NCBI RefSeq assembly: GCF_029392075.1
Contig: NZ_CP113929.1
Location: forward strand, 248,001-312,000
From: Bifidobacterium sp. ESL0704
GTDB taxonomy: Bacteria; Actinomycetota; Actinomycetes; Actinomycetales; Bifidobacteriaceae
DNA: 64,000 nucleotides
Direction: 5' to 3'
Shown here: piece by piece, positions 17,061-26,001 of the stretch
How positions within the stretch are numbered: position 1 is the first letter of the stretch
Layout of the letters: each line of letters starts with the position of its first letter
The notes under the pieces: model-generated
Told to the model about the DNA's origin: nothing
The model's input: the letters and a program-made list of their open reading frames with translations, nothing else
The model's database searches: none
Program-made: the position numbers and the translations under genes

Positions 17061-18080
17061 ATGGTAGTTTACGACAATCCATTGGTGCTCCAGCGTGCCG
17101 ATCCTTGGGTGCTGAAGTGGGATGGCGTCTATTATTTCACTGGTTCCCATCCGCGTTACGCCACTATCGGCATCCGCAAGTCCAAGACGATTGCAGGGTT
17201 GCAGAAGGCTGAGGAATCCGTCATCTGGCACAAGCATGAAAGCGGTCCGATGAGCAAGTACATCTGGGCTCCGGAGCTGCATCGCATCAATGGCGCCTGG
17301 TACATCTATTTCGCGGCCGCCGAGGTGGATTTCGATGCCGCCGATCTGCCGACACACCGTATGTATGTGTTGGAGAGCAAGGCCGATGATCCCACCGCCG
17401 ACGAGTGGGCGGAAAAGGGTCGGATTGTCACCCCCGTCGATTCGTTCTCGCTGGATGCCACCACCGAGGTCATCGATGGCGTGCAATATCTGATTTGGGC
17501 GCAGAAGGATCCGCAGATTCCAGGCAATTCCAACCTGTACATCGCCCGGATGAAGAATCCGTGGACGCTTGACAGCGCCCCGGTGATGCTGAGCCGTCCC
17601 GAATACGACTGGGAATGCGTCGATTTCCTCGTCAACGAGGGGCCGGCGGTCCTGCTGCACGGCGACAAGGTCTACATCACCTATTCGGCATCGGGCACGG
17701 GCGTGCCTTATGCGGTGGGTCTGCTCACCGCGGATCGCGGCAGCGACCTGCTCGATCCGTCGTCTTGGAGCAAGGCCAGCGAGCCGGTGTTCAAGACCTG
17801 CGAGGCCAATGGGCAATACGGCCCTGGCCACAACTGCTTCACCAAGTCCGAGGACGACGCCGAAGACCTGATGATTTACCATGCCCGTAACTACACCCAC
17901 ATCACCGGCGATCCGCTGTTCGATCCGAACCGTCATGCGCGTGTCGGCGTGGTGCGTTGGACCGAGGAAGGCCCCGATTTCGGCGAGCCTCAGCCCGATA
18001 CGCTCTGGACGCCGACGACTACAGAAATTCTTCCCGATGACGGAGGTCCGCTCGCGGGCACCCCGGTCTCTGGGGAATAA
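17061..18080 (+). CDS. Cytosolic single-domain GH43 (exo-arabinofuranosidase-like)
   Basis: This 339-residue protein is a lone GH43 propeller. The base is Asp14 (QRADPWVL), the middle residue is Asp132 (SFSLDATT) and the acid is Glu193 (VNEGPAVL); a late GPGHNCF motif provides the conserved His near the metal. YIWAPELHRINGAWYIYF is the typical second blade. There is no signal peptide and no accessory domain, so it acts on short imported arabinosides. The layout resembles exo-alpha-1,5-L-arabinofuranosidases of GH43, but specificity cannot be read from the sequence. ATG 17061 is preferred over the upstream TTG 17055; the ribosome-binding site is weak. Two operators precede it. Confidence 0.87.
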   Translation: MVVYDNPLVLQRADPWVLKWDGVYYFTGSHPRYATIGIRKSKTIAGLQKAEESVIWHKHESGPMSKYIWAPELHRINGAWYIYFAAAEVDFDAADLPTHRMYVLESKADDPTADEWAEKGRIVTPVDSFSLDATTEVIDGVQYLIWAQKDPQIPGNSNLYIARMKNPWTLDSAPVMLSRPEYDWECVDFLVNEGPAVLLHGDKVYITYSASGTGVPYAVGLLTADRGSDLLDPSSWSKASEPVFKTCEANGQYGPGHNCFTKSEDDAEDLMIYHARNYTHITGDPLFDPNRHARVGVVRWTEEGPDFGEPQPDTLWTPTTTEILPDDGGPLAGTPVSGE

Positions 18081-18177
18081 GACTTCCGGCTGTACTTGGT
18101 TTGCGGAAAGTCTTATGAATTATAATTGAAAAGGTTGATAGTACTTGCAAATCGGGGCAGGGACCGTAACAGGTCCC
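18079..18177 (+). terminator. Two hairpins downstream of GH43
   Basis: The first hairpin pairs AAGACTTCCG (18079-18088) with CGGAAAGTCTT (18104-18114) with one bulged base. The second pairs GGGACC (18160-18165) with GGTCCC (18172-18177) and is followed by T-rich sequence (CTGTTTTGTAATTTTT). Together they separate the GH43 gene from the transporter operon. Confidence 0.6.
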
Positions 18178-18216
18178 GTACCTGTTTTGTAATTTTTGCA
18201 ACGGCGTGTGTGTCAT

Positions 18217-18262
18217 TTGTACAACGTTGAAAATTGCGCTATAATGATATTACATCGTTGCA
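18217..18262 (+). promoter_or_regulatory. Promoter and paired operators of the sugar transporter operon
   Basis: TTGTAC (18217-18222) and a perfect TATAAT (18240-18245) are separated by 17 bp. TACAACGTTGAA (18220-18231) overlaps the -35 end and TACATCGTTGCA (18251-18262) lies just after the -10. A LacI-type repressor on these sites would block RNA polymerase directly. The remaining ~145 bp to the gene is a long leader with no further clear structure. Confidence 0.75.
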
Positions 18263-18407
18263 AAAGCGTTGATGTCCCCGGTAATCGACAAAGGTGTTGA
18301 GCCAATTGCTAATACCGAGGGAGAGGGTGCGGACACGGTATGTTTGCGTCCCCGCAGCGTTGTGAACATCTTGGGTAGCCCCCAGGAGAAGGAAAAAGGA
18401 GAAATCC

Positions 18408-19718
18408 ATGAAAATCAAGAAGACCCTTGTAGCGGCTGTCGCCATGGCGATGGTTGCCGGTCTCGGGCTTGCGGGTTGCGGTTCTTCAAGCAACGCCAAG
18501 ACTGAGAAAACGGCCGACGGTAAGGTGAAGATCACCATGTGGCACGGCTTCTCCGAAGCCGACGGCAAGACTCTTGAGAAGATCGTCAAGAACTTCAACA
18601 AGTCGCAGAACAAGTATGAAATCGATGCCCAGCTGCAGCCTTGGAGCACCATCGGCGAGACGATGGTCACCAAGATCACCTCCGGCGACGGCCCCGACAT
18701 CGTGACCACCGGCGCCGACAACGGCCAGGGCTGGTCCATCGATGGCACGTTCCAGTGCGTCACCGATTTCTACAATGATGCGAAGTACGACACGAAGAAC
18801 TACATTCCGAACGTCGTCAAGCAGATCACCTTCAATGTCAACGGCAAGACCGAGAAGTGCGGCGTCCCGATGGGCTACGCACCGACCGCCGTCTGGTACA
18901 ACACCAAGATGTGGAAGGCCGCTGGACTGACCGAGAACGATTACCCGAAGACTTGGGATCAGCTGCTGGAGACCGCCAAGAAGCTGACCATTCCGGGCAA
19001 GCAGTATGGCATGGCGCTTTCCGATTCCGGCTGGGCCCCGTTCCTGAAGGGCAACGGCTCCGGTATCTACACCACCAAGGGCAAGGTCTCCATCAACACT
19101 CCTGAGAACAAGGCGTTCCTCGAGAAGATGCGCGACTTCTACAAGGGCGGCTACAGCCTCAAGGGCATGGATGACACGAAGGCCCGTGAGTCCTTCGAGT
19201 CCGGCCAGTCCGCGATGGTCATCGTCGGACCTTGGGAAGACCAGGCCGCGACCGACAAGCACATCGAACATGATCTGTTCCCGGTTCCTGATGGCAATGG
19301 CACCTATGTCTATCCTGATGGCTCCAAGGGCTCCAACACCGGTTCCACCGGTCTGTATTGGTGGGTGACCTCGCAGGTCAAGGATTCCCCGAAGAAGCAG
19401 GGCATCTATGACTTCATGAAGTACTACAACAGCAAGGAAAACCAGATTATGTGGTCGCTCGGCTCGGCTTATCCGCCGAACAACACGCTGGTCAAGGATA
19501 CTGACCTTGCCAAGCGTCCGCTCATCGCCAAGATCGCGAAGAACACGAACCACTCCTACATCGGCATTGCCGGCCTCAAGGGCGGCTTCGGCGACATCTC
19601 CGCTTCGGTCGATGCGCTGACCAACAACACGGCCCGCAAGGACACCGACATCTCCCAGCTGCTCAACACGGCTCAGGGCAAGATCAAGGGTTACCTCGAC
19701 GAGTACGCCGAGGACTGA
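18408..19718 (+). CDS. Sugar ABC transporter substrate-binding lipoprotein
   Basis: This 436-residue extracellular solute-binding protein (family 1) is lipid-anchored: MKIKKTLVAAVAMAMVAGLG leads to LAGC with the modified Cys at position 24. The mature part begins VKITMWHGFSEADG and includes the usual family blocks (PDIVTTGADNGQG, PMGYAPTAVWYNTKMWKAAG, SGQSAMVIVGPWE). An AGGAGAA ribosome-binding site lies upstream. It heads an operon with two permeases and lies inside the arabinan cluster under LacI-type operators, so arabino-oligosaccharides are the likely ligand (inference). No ATPase gene accompanies it. Confidence 0.93.
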   Translation: MKIKKTLVAAVAMAMVAGLGLAGCGSSSNAKTEKTADGKVKITMWHGFSEADGKTLEKIVKNFNKSQNKYEIDAQLQPWSTIGETMVTKITSGDGPDIVTTGADNGQGWSIDGTFQCVTDFYNDAKYDTKNYIPNVVKQITFNVNGKTEKCGVPMGYAPTAVWYNTKMWKAAGLTENDYPKTWDQLLETAKKLTIPGKQYGMALSDSGWAPFLKGNGSGIYTTKGKVSINTPENKAFLEKMRDFYKGGYSLKGMDDTKARESFESGQSAMVIVGPWEDQAATDKHIEHDLFPVPDGNGTYVYPDGSKGSNTGSTGLYWWVTSQVKDSPKKQGIYDFMKYYNSKENQIMWSLGSAYPPNNTLVKDTDLAKRPLIAKIAKNTNHSYIGIAGLKGGFGDISASVDALTNNTARKDTDISQLLNTAQGKIKGYLDEYAED

Positions 19719-19770
19719 CCTCAACAATATAACTGAATAGTCGGCCTGCTTGAAGGCTGACACAGGTTTT

Positions 19771-19806
19771 CGGCTGAATGCCCGCCATGGTGTGGGCATT
19801 CAGCCG
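19771..19806 (+). promoter_or_regulatory. Intercistronic hairpin between binding protein and permease
   Basis: CGGCTGAATGCCC (19771-19783) pairs perfectly over 13 bp with GGGCATTCAGCCG (19794-19806) around a 10-nt loop. It lies between the binding-protein gene and the first permease. Hairpins here commonly protect the upstream mRNA or attenuate read-through, so that binding protein exceeds permease. There is no immediate T-run. Confidence 0.7.
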
Positions 19807-19843
19807 GAGAACCAAAATTTTGCAGTATTTAGAAGGGAATCTT

Positions 19844-20785
19844 ATGAACAGAGCAGTCGCCCGCAATGGCGGGGATGCGACGGCGAAAGAGAACAGAAAA
19901 GCGCTCTCACGCCGTAACTTCCTCAAGGGCATCGCATTTGTCGCCCCAGCGCTAATCATTCTTGCAATATTCGTCTTTTATCCGGCGGTGCAGACGTTCC
20001 TGACGTCGTTGACCACCGACCGTATCAATTCCAAGGGCATGTTCGTCGGGTTCCGCAACTACGTCAAGTTGTTCGGCAATGCCGATTTCCGCACGGACGT
20101 CATCAACACCTTGGTCTACGCAGTGCTTTACGCCCCCATCGTGGTGATCGTGGCGCTGCTCTTCGCGTTGTTGCTCAATCGTAAGGATCTGAAGTTCGTC
20201 GGTTTCTTCCGCACCTTCATGTTCCTGCCCTATGTCATCTCGATGACCGTCGCGGCCATCGCATGGGACTTCATCCTTTCGCCGTCGCTCGGCTTGGTGC
20301 CGTATTGGGTCGGCAAGATCACCGGCATCCAGCACATGGATCTGCTCGGTACGAGTTCCACGGCCATGATCACCATCGTGCTCATCACCGTCTGGAAGAA
20401 CTTCGGTTACTTTATGGTCATCTTCCTCGCCGGCCTGCAAGGCATCTCGCAGGAGCTGTATGAAGCTGCAGCGCTCGACGGCGTGAACGCGTGGCAGAAG
20501 TTCCGCTATATCACGGTTCCGGCATTGCGTCCGACGTTCGTCTACATCATGATCTTCGGTCTCATCGGTTCCTTCCAGGTCTTCGATCAGGTCTTCATCA
20601 TGACCTCCGGCGGCCCTGACCGCGCCACCGAGACCATCGTCTACCGTATCTACACCGAAGCGTTCGGCAACGGCAAGCTCGGCTATGCGTCCGCACTGTC
20701 GTACGTACTGCTCATCATGACGCTCATCGTCGGGTTGTGCGTGCTGATCAACAACGCCCGTCATGAGAAGGAGGAAATCGCATGA
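19844..20785 (+). CDS. Sugar ABC transporter permease (MalF-like)
   Basis: ATG 19844 follows AGAAGGGAATCTT and gives 313 residues. The protein has a short basic N-terminus (SRRNFLKG) and six predicted membrane helices, starting IAFVAPALIILAIFVFYP. The EAA loop that contacts the ATPase is visible as EAAALDGVNAWQKFRYITVP. It pairs with the permease at 20782, whose start overlaps this stop by 4 nt (ATGA), so the two are translationally coupled. As is usual for bifidobacterial oligosaccharide importers, the ATPase must come from elsewhere (MsmK-type). Confidence 0.93.
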   Translation: MNRAVARNGGDATAKENRKALSRRNFLKGIAFVAPALIILAIFVFYPAVQTFLTSLTTDRINSKGMFVGFRNYVKLFGNADFRTDVINTLVYAVLYAPIVVIVALLFALLLNRKDLKFVGFFRTFMFLPYVISMTVAAIAWDFILSPSLGLVPYWVGKITGIQHMDLLGTSSTAMITIVLITVWKNFGYFMVIFLAGLQGISQELYEAAALDGVNAWQKFRYITVPALRPTFVYIMIFGLIGSFQVFDQVFIMTSGGPDRATETIVYRIYTEAFGNGKLGYASALSYVLLIMTLIVGLCVLINNARHEKEEIA

Positions 20786-21717
20786 GTAACGCAACTGAGA
20801 CTCCTGTTTCCGGACTTTCGCTGTCCGCTGAGGCAATGGTTCGCAATGAAAAGGCCAATGCCGAAAACGCACGTCTACGCAAGAAGGCAAGGTTCCGTCG
20901 CCGTTTCGGCCTCTTCTGGAGCTATGTGGCGCTGGCGCTGATCACCTTCCTGATGATCTTCCCGCTGCTGGTCGTGGTGCTGGTTTCCTTCACGCCGAAT
21001 GACATCACCGAGACCTGGCCGCCGAAGCTCATTCCGAGCGCGTTCACCTTGGCCAATTACACATCACTGTTCCAGAGGCTCCCGATCGGGCGGGAAATGA
21101 TCAACGCGGCGGTCTTCGCCTGCGCCGTCACCGTCTTCTCGGTCTTCTTCGACTCGTTGGCCGCCTATGGCCTGTCGCGTATCGATTTCAAGGGGCGCAC
21201 GGTGCTGCTCGATATCCTTATCGCCACGATGATGATTCCTGCCATGGCGCTGCTGATCCCGGTATACAAGCTGCTTGCCAACATGGGCTTGGTCAATAGC
21301 TACTGGGGCATCATCATTCCGCGTATGGCCGATGTGGGAGGCATCTTCCTGCTGCGCCAGTTCTTCATCTCCATTCCGAAGGATCTTGACAACGCGGCTC
21401 GTATCGATGGCGCGGGCGAACTGCGTATCTTCTTCCAGATCATCCTGCCGAACTCGGTGCCGGCCCTGCTGACCATCACCATGTTCAACCTGATGGGCAA
21501 CTGGAACGACCTGCTTTGGCCTTTGATCATGACTTCGCGTCCTGAGACCCGTACGATCACCGTCGGCCTCGCCATGCTGACCGGCCACGGTTCGTCCGTG
21601 ACCCCGTATGGTGTCGTGATGGCAGGTGCTTTGATTTCGGCGCTGCCGCTGGTCGTCGTGTTCTTCTTCATCCAGAAGAGGTTCGTCGAAGGCATCGCCA
21701 TGACAGGTATGAAGTAA
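20782..21717 (+). CDS. Sugar ABC transporter permease (MalG-like)
   Basis: This 311-residue membrane protein has a ~40-residue charged N-terminal tail, then six helices beginning SYVALALITFLMIFPLLVV. The EAA-type loop reads DNAARIDGAGELRIFFQIIL. GAGAAGGAGG in the end of the upstream gene serves as ribosome-binding site. It completes the arabinan-cluster importer with the binding protein at 18408 and the permease at 19844. A terminator hairpin follows at 21802. Confidence 0.93.
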   Translation: MSNATETPVSGLSLSAEAMVRNEKANAENARLRKKARFRRRFGLFWSYVALALITFLMIFPLLVVVLVSFTPNDITETWPPKLIPSAFTLANYTSLFQRLPIGREMINAAVFACAVTVFSVFFDSLAAYGLSRIDFKGRTVLLDILIATMMIPAMALLIPVYKLLANMGLVNSYWGIIIPRMADVGGIFLLRQFFISIPKDLDNAARIDGAGELRIFFQIILPNSVPALLTITMFNLMGNWNDLLWPLIMTSRPETRTITVGLAMLTGHGSSVTPYGVVMAGALISALPLVVVFFFIQKRFVEGIAMTGMK

Positions 21718-21801
21718 TAATTCTCGGACGGTGTTGTGAAGCTTGTTTCCCTTCCTCTCTCAACGCCGTCTAAGCTGATTGTTGCCTTGCGCAACTTGGT
21801 A

Positions 21802-21837
21802 TTCGGGCCGTTTCACGATTCCGTGGGGCGGCCCGAA
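21802..21837 (+). terminator. Terminator-like hairpin after the transporter operon
   Basis: TTCGGGCCG (21802-21810) pairs with CGGCCCGAA (21829-21837), with CACG/CGTG extending the stem inside. It ends 17 bp before the next GH43 start, so it may also affect that gene's translation. Confidence 0.65.
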
Positions 21838-21854
21838 CCCATATTTGGACTTTG

Positions 21855-23153
21855 ATGCAAATGCGATTTGAAAAGAATGTGGATGCGATGATTGACGACA
21901 GTAGTCCGACAAACGTGGAATGTGTTGAAAACAAGATGGCTGAAGAGGCTGCTTCTTTGCCTGGCCCGTATGGTTATCTGATGGTCCATTTCAAAGAGGA
22001 CCCGAACGGATACGCCGAAAGAATCTATTTTGACCTGACGGATGGCGATGATCCAACGCATTGGTTGCCGTTGAATGGTGGAGAGCCGGTATTGACCTCG
22101 AGTATCGGCACGACGGGAGTGCGTGACCCGCATATCATCCGTAATCCCGAAACCGGGACATACTATATTATCGCCACCGATCTTCGCGTGTTCGGCGGCA
22201 AGCTCGAGGATGGTACGAACTGGTACGACTGGTCGCACCATGGCAGCACGAACCTTATCGTCTGGGAATCCGACGACTTGCTGCATTGGAGGGGACCGAG
22301 GACTTTGGACGTTTCGCGGCCACGGCATTATGCGGTTGAAGGTGAATATCATTACGGATGCCCTGATGGGTTCGGCGGTGAAGGCGGCGTTGACCGCAAT
22401 GGCGTTGACGGCCTCAACGGTGACGAAGGCGTTCGCAGTGACGAAGACGGTTATGGCAATGGGGATGCCGACATCACCGCGAGCAACCGCTTGGAACTCG
22501 GTATGGCATGGGCCTGCGAATGCCTGTGGGTGCCCGATTATTATCCGGAAAATCATGTCGGAGGCCGAGGCGCGTTCGTGATGTATTGGTCATCGAAGGT
22601 CTTTGCGCCTGACGATACGGAGCATCGTGACGCAGCCGTCCACGACACCGTCCTGTGGGGGGCCACGACGGATTTCACGCAACGGACCTTTGAATTCGGC
22701 GGCAGGTTCATCGACACCGGCGGCGACTCCATCGACACCACGATGATTCAGCGGACGCAGGCCGACGGCTCGCAGCGCACCTACCGCATCACCAAGGACA
22801 ACACATTCGGTCGAGGCATCTGGATGGATGCCACGGACGCGAAGCGCTGGTGGAGGCCGGGCACCGCGTGGCGGACCATTCAGACCAATATCGGCGACAA
22901 CTACGATGCCGGCAACGGCGAGGAGGGGCCGGCCGTGTTCGCCGACCATACGGCGGATGTGAACCGTTGGTATCTGCTGGTCGACGTCATTCCCTCGACC
23001 GGCTACCAGCCTATGGTCTCCGATGATCTCGAGCAAGGTTGGATACCGCTGGATGCCAACGATTTCAGCCTCTCTGCGCATACCAAGCACGGCGGTGTGC
23101 TTTCGCTGGACCGCAGTGCCTACGAGCGCTTGCGCCGGGCCGATTGGAGCTGA
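21855..23153 (+). CDS. Cytosolic GH43-family enzyme with a low-complexity insert
   Basis: This protein of about 432 residues has a GH43-type propeller. GTTGVRDPHIIR holds the likely catalytic Asp, followed by TYYIIATDLRVFGG, LWVPDYYPENH, MYWSSKVF, SIDTTMIQR and EEGPAVFADH with a candidate acid Glu. There is no signal peptide. Between HYGCPDGF and ITASNRLELG lies a Gly/Asp/Asn/Val-rich insert (22370-22475) built from imperfect short repeats. The start is uncertain: a TTG (21852) and ATGs at 21855, 21861, 21888 and 21936 are in frame, and none has a good ribosome-binding site. It follows the transporter operon, so arabinoside or xyloside hydrolysis is likely; specificity is unknown. Confidence 0.75.
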   Translation: MQMRFEKNVDAMIDDSSPTNVECVENKMAEEAASLPGPYGYLMVHFKEDPNGYAERIYFDLTDGDDPTHWLPLNGGEPVLTSSIGTTGVRDPHIIRNPETGTYYIIATDLRVFGGKLEDGTNWYDWSHHGSTNLIVWESDDLLHWRGPRTLDVSRPRHYAVEGEYHYGCPDGFGGEGGVDRNGVDGLNGDEGVRSDEDGYGNGDADITASNRLELGMAWACECLWVPDYYPENHVGGRGAFVMYWSSKVFAPDDTEHRDAAVHDTVLWGATTDFTQRTFEFGGRFIDTGGDSIDTTMIQRTQADGSQRTYRITKDNTFGRGIWMDATDAKRWWRPGTAWRTIQTNIGDNYDAGNGEEGPAVFADHTADVNRWYLLVDVIPSTGYQPMVSDDLEQGWIPLDANDFSLSAHTKHGGVLSLDRSAYERLRRADWS

Positions 23154-23480
23154 AGATGGCTGGTCGCAGCGATATCTTGCTGCTTGTCTTTTGTCGCTTA
23201 CGCAATACGCAGATAATGTCGTCATTCGCTTCGACGGATCTTGTTCCTGCCATGAATCGGTCACTAACGCCCCTTGACGTTTGTTTTGAAGCCGAAAAAC
23301 GTACGGGACGTGGCACTAGTGACCCGTTTGTGGCGCGACTTGCGCTTTTAGCCGGGATTGTCGCACGTTTACCTTTTGGTATCGGGTATGGCTCGGGAAT
23401 TCCGCGATATGTCAACGACGTGTAGAAAGTGGCGTCGGATAGAGTGAAAGTAATAAATATTCAACGATGAAAGGTCGGAT
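23154..23480. other. Intergenic with imperfect hairpin and operator-like site
   Basis: No gene is supported. An imperfect 66-bp hairpin has GGTCACTA (23259-23266) pairing with TAGTGACC (23317-23324), with partial pairing further in. TTCAACGATGAAA (23460-23472) resembles a half-decayed arabinan operator and lies just before the GH27 gene. AAAGGTCGGAT before 23481 is the GH27 ribosome-binding site. Confidence 0.5.
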
Positions 23481-24905
23481 ATGACATCGAAAAGAGACGA
23501 AACCGGGGTCGGCAAGGCGCTGCGCCCGCCGATGGGGTGGAACAGCTGGGATTCCTACGGCACCACCGTCACCGAGGACGAAGTCATGGCCAATGCGCGG
23601 TTTATGGCCGAGCATCTGAAGGATGCGGGCTGGGATACCGTGGTCATCGACATCGACTGGTACGACCCGACCGCCCGTGCCCACGGCTACAACGCCGACG
23701 CGCCGCTGATTCTTGACGGGTACGGCCGCCAGATGCCTGACCCCGTGCGTTTTCCCAGCGCCGCCGATGGCAAGGGATTCGGCCCGCTCGCCGCCAAGGT
23801 GCACGAGCTGGGTCTGAAACTCGGCATCCATGTGATGCGCGGCATCCCCAGGCTTGCTGTCGAGCGCAACCTGCCGGTCAAAGATACGTCATACACCGCT
23901 CGGGATGTGGCCGATAAAGAGCATGTCTGCGTCTGGAACCCGGACAACTACGGCCTCAACCAACAGCATCCGGGTGCGCAGGCGTTCTACGACGCTCAGA
24001 TCGACCAGTTCGCCGACTGGGGAATCGACTTCCTCAAGGTCGATGACATGCAGACGCCGTTCCACGCCGACGAAATCGCCGCTTACCACCGGGCCATCGC
24101 CAAGGCTGAGGCCAGCCACCCGGGTCATGAGATTTCGCTTTCGCTTTCGCCGGGTGGCTGGGTCGCGCCTACGTATGTGGATTTCCTGCGCAGCAATGCC
24201 CAGATGTGGCGTATCTCCGACGATCTGTGGGACCGCTGGGACGATGTATACCAGCAGTTCTCGCGCCTCGCTCGTTGGGCGCCGCTGCAGCAGGCCGGTC
24301 ATTTCGCCGATGCCGACATGCTGCCGCTCGGCCATATCGGGCTTCGCGCCGAACGTGGCGATGACCGCGATAGCCGGCTGACCCGCAACGAACGCCGGAC
24401 CCTGATGGCGCTCTGGGCGATGGGGCGCTCGCCGTTGATGGTGGGCGGCGACCTGCCCACGAGTACGGGGGAGACCATAGCTCTGCTTGGCAACCCGGCG
24501 ATGCGGGAAGTCACGGCCGGTTCGGCCAACAATCGCGAGCTAGTGCGTGAACGTATCTACGGCACTTGGGGCGACGTGGACTCCTACCGCGGCGACCTCA
24601 TCGTGTGGGCTGCGGATGCCGAGGACTGGGCCGATGGCACCGCTTCGGCACATGAGGGCGGCCACTACGCCGCGATGTTCTGGACCGGTGACGATGACTA
24701 TGAGCTGCAAGGCAACATCGAGCTGAAGGCTCTGGTCGGTCTCGGCGATGCCGAAAAGGCGTGGAAGGTAACCGATCTCTTCGCCGATGTGGCGGATGGA
24801 GCCGAGCCAATCGCGACCGCTTGCATGGAAGGCGTCGGTTCGGATCGCGTGCTCAAAGGCACGATCGGAGCTCACGGCGTCCTCTGGTTCGCTCTGGACA
24901 AGTAA
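23481..24905 (+). CDS. GH27-family glycosidase (alpha-galactosidase or beta-L-arabinopyranosidase type)
   Basis: The GH27 barrel is clear from PPMGWNSWDSYG at the start, DGWDTV-like AGWDTVVIDIDW, and FLKVDD with Asp188 as likely nucleophile. WRISDD supplies the acid/base near 247-248, and the all-beta C-terminal domain follows (RSPLMVGGDLP, then GLIVWAA-like strands). Its 474 residues lack a signal peptide. GH27 contains alpha-galactosidases and beta-L-arabinopyranosidases. The location after the arabinan transporter and an operator-like site makes terminal Arap or Gal caps on arabinan or arabinogalactan side chains the likely target (inference). The KVDD nucleophile motif differs from the KYD-C motif of classical alpha-galactosidases. 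Confidence 0.85.
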   Translation: MTSKRDETGVGKALRPPMGWNSWDSYGTTVTEDEVMANARFMAEHLKDAGWDTVVIDIDWYDPTARAHGYNADAPLILDGYGRQMPDPVRFPSAADGKGFGPLAAKVHELGLKLGIHVMRGIPRLAVERNLPVKDTSYTARDVADKEHVCVWNPDNYGLNQQHPGAQAFYDAQIDQFADWGIDFLKVDDMQTPFHADEIAAYHRAIAKAEASHPGHEISLSLSPGGWVAPTYVDFLRSNAQMWRISDDLWDRWDDVYQQFSRLARWAPLQQAGHFADADMLPLGHIGLRAERGDDRDSRLTRNERRTLMALWAMGRSPLMVGGDLPTSTGETIALLGNPAMREVTAGSANNRELVRERIYGTWGDVDSYRGDLIVWAADAEDWADGTASAHEGGHYAAMFWTGDDDYELQGNIELKALVGLGDAEKAWKVTDLFADVADGAEPIATACMEGVGSDRVLKGTIGAHGVLWFALDK

Positions 24906-25017
24906 GTTTCCTTGAAGGTAAAACCGGTGTGCGAAAACTGGCATATACCAGCCGTGGAACCGCGGTTGCCGGGTAGAGGCGGATCAGGGTTACGCCGATG
25001 GCTAGACTAAGGGAACC

Positions 25018-25974
25018 ATGGGCAAGAAACATCGGGATCGTAGTTGGGCGCCGGCGCCGGAGGCGTTGCCGGACGGGGTGCATGTGGTCGACGACCATAC
25101 GCATGTAGCGAGTGTGGTGCCGTTTGCGCGTGAGATGAACCGGCAGGCGCTCGAGCGCGACCAGCCGCCGGTGCCGGTCTACAGCGTCGACGAGATTTTG
25201 GCCCAGGCCAGGTCGGTCGGCGTCGAGGGCGTCATCGACGTGGGCTGTGAGCTGCCGAACCTGAAAGTCGCGGTCCAGATGGCGCTCGACCATCCCGGTA
25301 CGGTGCACGCCGGTCTTGCGATTCATCCGAACGAGGCGGTGTTGCACGGCCATCGGGGAGTGCCGGGCCCGGACGGTCTGCCGCTGAAGTACCAGCCGTG
25401 GCACGACGTGAGTTTCGAAGACGCGCTCGCCGAGGTCCACCGCTTGGCGGTGACATACCCCGAGCAAGTGGTAGCCATCGGCGAGACCGGCATGGATCTT
25501 TTCCGCACCGGCGAGGCGGCGATGGAGATCCAGCGTGACGCTTTCCGCGCCCATATCGCGCTGGCCAAGGAACTCAACCTGCCGATGCAGATTCACGACC
25601 GCGATGCCCACAAAGAGGTCATCGAAACCCTCATCAAAGACGGTAGCCCGGAACGCACCGTTTTCCACAGCTGGTCCGGCGACACCGAGCTCGCCCAAAT
25701 CGCGCGTGAGCAGGGCTGGTACCTGAGTTTTTCCGGTGCTTCCAGTTTCAAGGGCAACGAGGAGATCCGCAAGTCCGCCGCCATCGTGGGCCTCGACCAC
25801 ATCATGGTCGAAACCGATGCCCCCTACCTCACGCCGATGCCGTATCGCGGCCGCACCAACGCTCCATATATGATTCCCTATACCTTGAAATCACTTGCGG
25901 ATACTCTTGATTTGCCGGTAGGTAAAGTCGCCGAAGCGACGCGGCGCACCACGCGTACCGTTTACGGCGTCTGA
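25018..25974 (+). CDS. tatD: TatD-family metal-dependent hydrolase
   Basis: TatD proteins are Mg-dependent nucleases of the amidohydrolase fold. Here the metal motif appears as VDDHTHVAS near residues 23-31. AIHPNEA, IGETGMDLFRTGE with the conserved Glu, QIHDRDAHKEV, VFHSWSGD, and VETDAPYLTPMPYRGRTNAP follow. The 318-residue length fits, with a short insert after the second His motif. The gene stands in a small unit after GH27. Its last 22 codons recur, diverged, at 26205-26270 beyond an inverted-repeat array. Confidence 0.92.
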   Translation: MGKKHRDRSWAPAPEALPDGVHVVDDHTHVASVVPFAREMNRQALERDQPPVPVYSVDEILAQARSVGVEGVIDVGCELPNLKVAVQMALDHPGTVHAGLAIHPNEAVLHGHRGVPGPDGLPLKYQPWHDVSFEDALAEVHRLAVTYPEQVVAIGETGMDLFRTGEAAMEIQRDAFRAHIALAKELNLPMQIHDRDAHKEVIETLIKDGSPERTVFHSWSGDTELAQIAREQGWYLSFSGASSFKGNEEIRKSAAIVGLDHIMVETDAPYLTPMPYRGRTNAPYMIPYTLKSLADTLDLPVGKVAEATRRTTRTVYGV

Positions 25975-26001
25975 CTGATTTTCCCTTATCTGGCCATGTT
26001 C

